Positions 4,979-6,090 of a DNA stretch of 6,090 nt are shown one piece after another. Location: the NCBI GenBank assembly GCA_002358955.1, contig DEPV01000033.1, positions 1 to 6,090 on the forward strand, in the 5' to 3' direction. This DNA is from Erysipelothrix sp. UBA3383. Lineage in GTDB: Bacteria > Bacillota_I > Bacilli_A > Erysipelotrichales > Erysipelotrichaceae. Position 1 is the stretch's first letter, and the number at the start of each line of letters is the position of its first letter. Both the position numbers and the translations under genes were made by a program. Under the pieces are notes generated by a model, which was not told the origin of the DNA, made no database searches, and saw only the letters and a list, made by a program, of their open reading frames with translations.

Positions 4979-6090
4979 ATGACTAAAATTAAAGGTAGGC
5001 TTACATTGCCTGGAGATTACGATTTCTATGATGAAACAAAGGAGCTCATGCAACGTTGGGGAGCGGATGCAATTCGTGATAGTGATGGAACTAAGTTAGC
5101 GGATGATATCAAGGATCTTGATGCATCAATCTATACTACTTACTTTGTTGCACGAGCGCATAATGATTTTGCAATGCATCATCTGGATGAGTGCCAACAG
5201 TTGTATTTAATTTCAGATTACAATTTAGCTCAAGGTGATACTGTAGAAATTGATTATTTAAAAGGGTACTTGGATGAGCAAATTGCTCCTGATTATGATC
5301 ATGATCCTAAAGAGTGGTGGGAAGTTATCAACCGTACTACAGGTGAAGTATTACCAGTATCCGATTGGTCTGTAGATACTGAGACACACATTGTTACTGT
5401 AAAAAATACAGTGCCATTCCATGAATATACAGTTAACTTCTTATCTTATATGATTTGGGATCCAACACAAATGTACAACCACATTACCAATGACTGGGGC
5501 GATAAGCCAAAAGATCTTCCATTTGATGTTCGTGGAAAACACTCTAATAAATTCATGAGAGAAACAATGGTTGACTTTATGGAGAATAACCCGAAAACAG
5601 ATGTTGTACGTTTTACAACTTTCTACTACCACTTTACACTGTTCTTTAATGATGAGCGTAAAGAGAAGTTTGTTGACTGGTTTGGATATGGATCATCTGT
5701 GTCTCCAGAAGCAATTCTAGCGTTTGAAGAAGAGTATGGTTACCGTTTACGACCTGAAGATTTCATTCAAAATGGATACTACAACTCAACTTTCTGTATG
5801 CCAACTAAAGAGTATTTAGACTATATTGACTTCCAACAACGCTTTGTTGCTGCAGAAGCAAAAGCACTTGTTGATATCGTCCATTCATACGGTAAAGAAG
5901 CGATGATGTTCTTAGGGGATAACTGGATTGGTACTGAGCCTTATGGTAAGTACTTCCATACTATTGGAATGGATGCTGTAGTAGGTTCTGTAGGTGGCGG
6001 GGCGACACTTCGTGTTATTGGGGATATTCCTCATGTTAAATATACAGAAGGTCGATTCTTACCTTACTTCTTCCCAGATACATTCTTTGA
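4979..6090 (+). CDS. gnpA: GH112 1,3-beta-galactosyl-N-acetylhexosamine phosphorylase (partial, first 370 residues)
   Basis: This intracellular enzyme is predicted to cleave Gal-beta-1,3-GalNAc and/or Gal-beta-1,3-GlcNAc with phosphate, giving alpha-galactose 1-phosphate and the free N-acetylhexosamine. The frame is open from the ATG at 4979 to the window edge; the family is about 700-750 residues, so roughly half is present, covering most of the catalytic barrel. The ATG follows GGGAG (4968-4972) by 6 bases. The site overlaps the preceding permease stop (TAGGGAG), so the gene is coupled to it. Recognisable GH112 segments are WGADAIRDSDGT (27-38, R33), WDPTQMYNHITNDWGD (160-175, N167), TDVVRFTTF (207-215, R211), FLGDNWIGTEPY (311-322) and TEGRFLPYFFPDTFF (356-370, R359). 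D314 aligns, one residue offset, with the catalytic acid Asp313 of the Bifidobacterium longum enzyme as I recall it. GH112 also includes galactosyl-rhamnose phosphorylases; the nahK neighbour argues for the hexosamine type. Confidence 0.93.
   Translation, partial: MTKIKGRLTLPGDYDFYDETKELMQRWGADAIRDSDGTKLADDIKDLDASIYTTYFVARAHNDFAMHHLDECQQLYLISDYNLAQGDTVEIDYLKGYLDEQIAPDYDHDPKEWWEVINRTTGEVLPVSDWSVDTETHIVTVKNTVPFHEYTVNFLSYMIWDPTQMYNHITNDWGDKPKDLPFDVRGKHSNKFMRETMVDFMENNPKTDVVRFTTFYYHFTLFFNDERKEKFVDWFGYGSSVSPEAILAFEEEYGYRLRPEDFIQNGYYNSTFCMPTKEYLDYIDFQQRFVAAEAKALVDIVHSYGKEAMMFLGDNWIGTEPYGKYFHTIGMDAVVGSVGGGATLRVIGDIPHVKYTEGRFLPYFFPDTFF

Noticed and set aside
5441..5632. 63-codon minus-strand open frame inside the phosphorylase gene
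   Set aside because: It lies antisense to conserved GH112 motifs and shows no ribosome site or domain.
1..6090. CRISPR array, insertion sequence, prophage or tRNA signals
   Set aside because: No spaced direct repeats, transposase-like frames, terminal inverted repeats or cloverleaf-like segments were seen. All long frames fit one sugar-utilisation locus.

Overview
The window is from a low-GC, AT-rich bacterium. Strong AGGAGG-type ribosome binding sites, TATAAT promoters, a lipoprotein-type solute-binding protein and cre-like boxes all point to a Bacillota (Firmicutes) host. An Erysipelotrichia- or Bacilli-like host-associated species is plausible, but the sequence alone does not fix the genus.

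Layout, left to right. On the minus strand at the left edge is the first 63 codons of a cupin-type, probably AraC-family, regulator. It is divergent from nahK, and both are fed from a 155-base intergenic region with a clear extended -10 promoter for nahK. nahK (346-1464) encodes an aminoglycoside-phosphotransferase-fold N-acetylhexosamine 1-kinase and is closed by a long-stem terminator. A 347-base non-coding gap follows, holding the terminator, an AT-rich inverted repeat, a cre-like box and a promoter. Next comes a tightly spaced plus-strand operon: a lipoprotein sugar-binding protein (1812-3104), an intercistronic hairpin, two CUT1-type permeases (3185-4075 and 4087-4968), and a GH112 1,3-beta-galactosyl-N-acetylhexosamine phosphorylase that runs off the right edge (from 4979). 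The phosphorylase lacks a stop inside the window but is clearly a real gene.

How the genes work together (inference from known families): the binding protein and permeases import galacto-N-biose (Gal-beta-1,3-GalNAc) and/or lacto-N-biose (Gal-beta-1,3-GlcNAc), the core disaccharides of mucin glycans and milk oligosaccharides. GH112 splits the disaccharide with phosphate into galactose 1-phosphate and N-acetylhexosamine. NahK phosphorylates the N-acetylhexosamine at C1, so both halves enter a Leloir-type nucleotide-sugar route. The transporter ATPase and the galT/galE-type enzymes are not in the window. A closely matching 14-base cre-like element lies at both the nahK and the transporter promoters, which suggests common control of the two transcription units. 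The pathway itself is described in Bifidobacterium. The less ordinary points here are the split gene organisation, the shared operator-like element and the acceptor-site residue of the phosphorylase.
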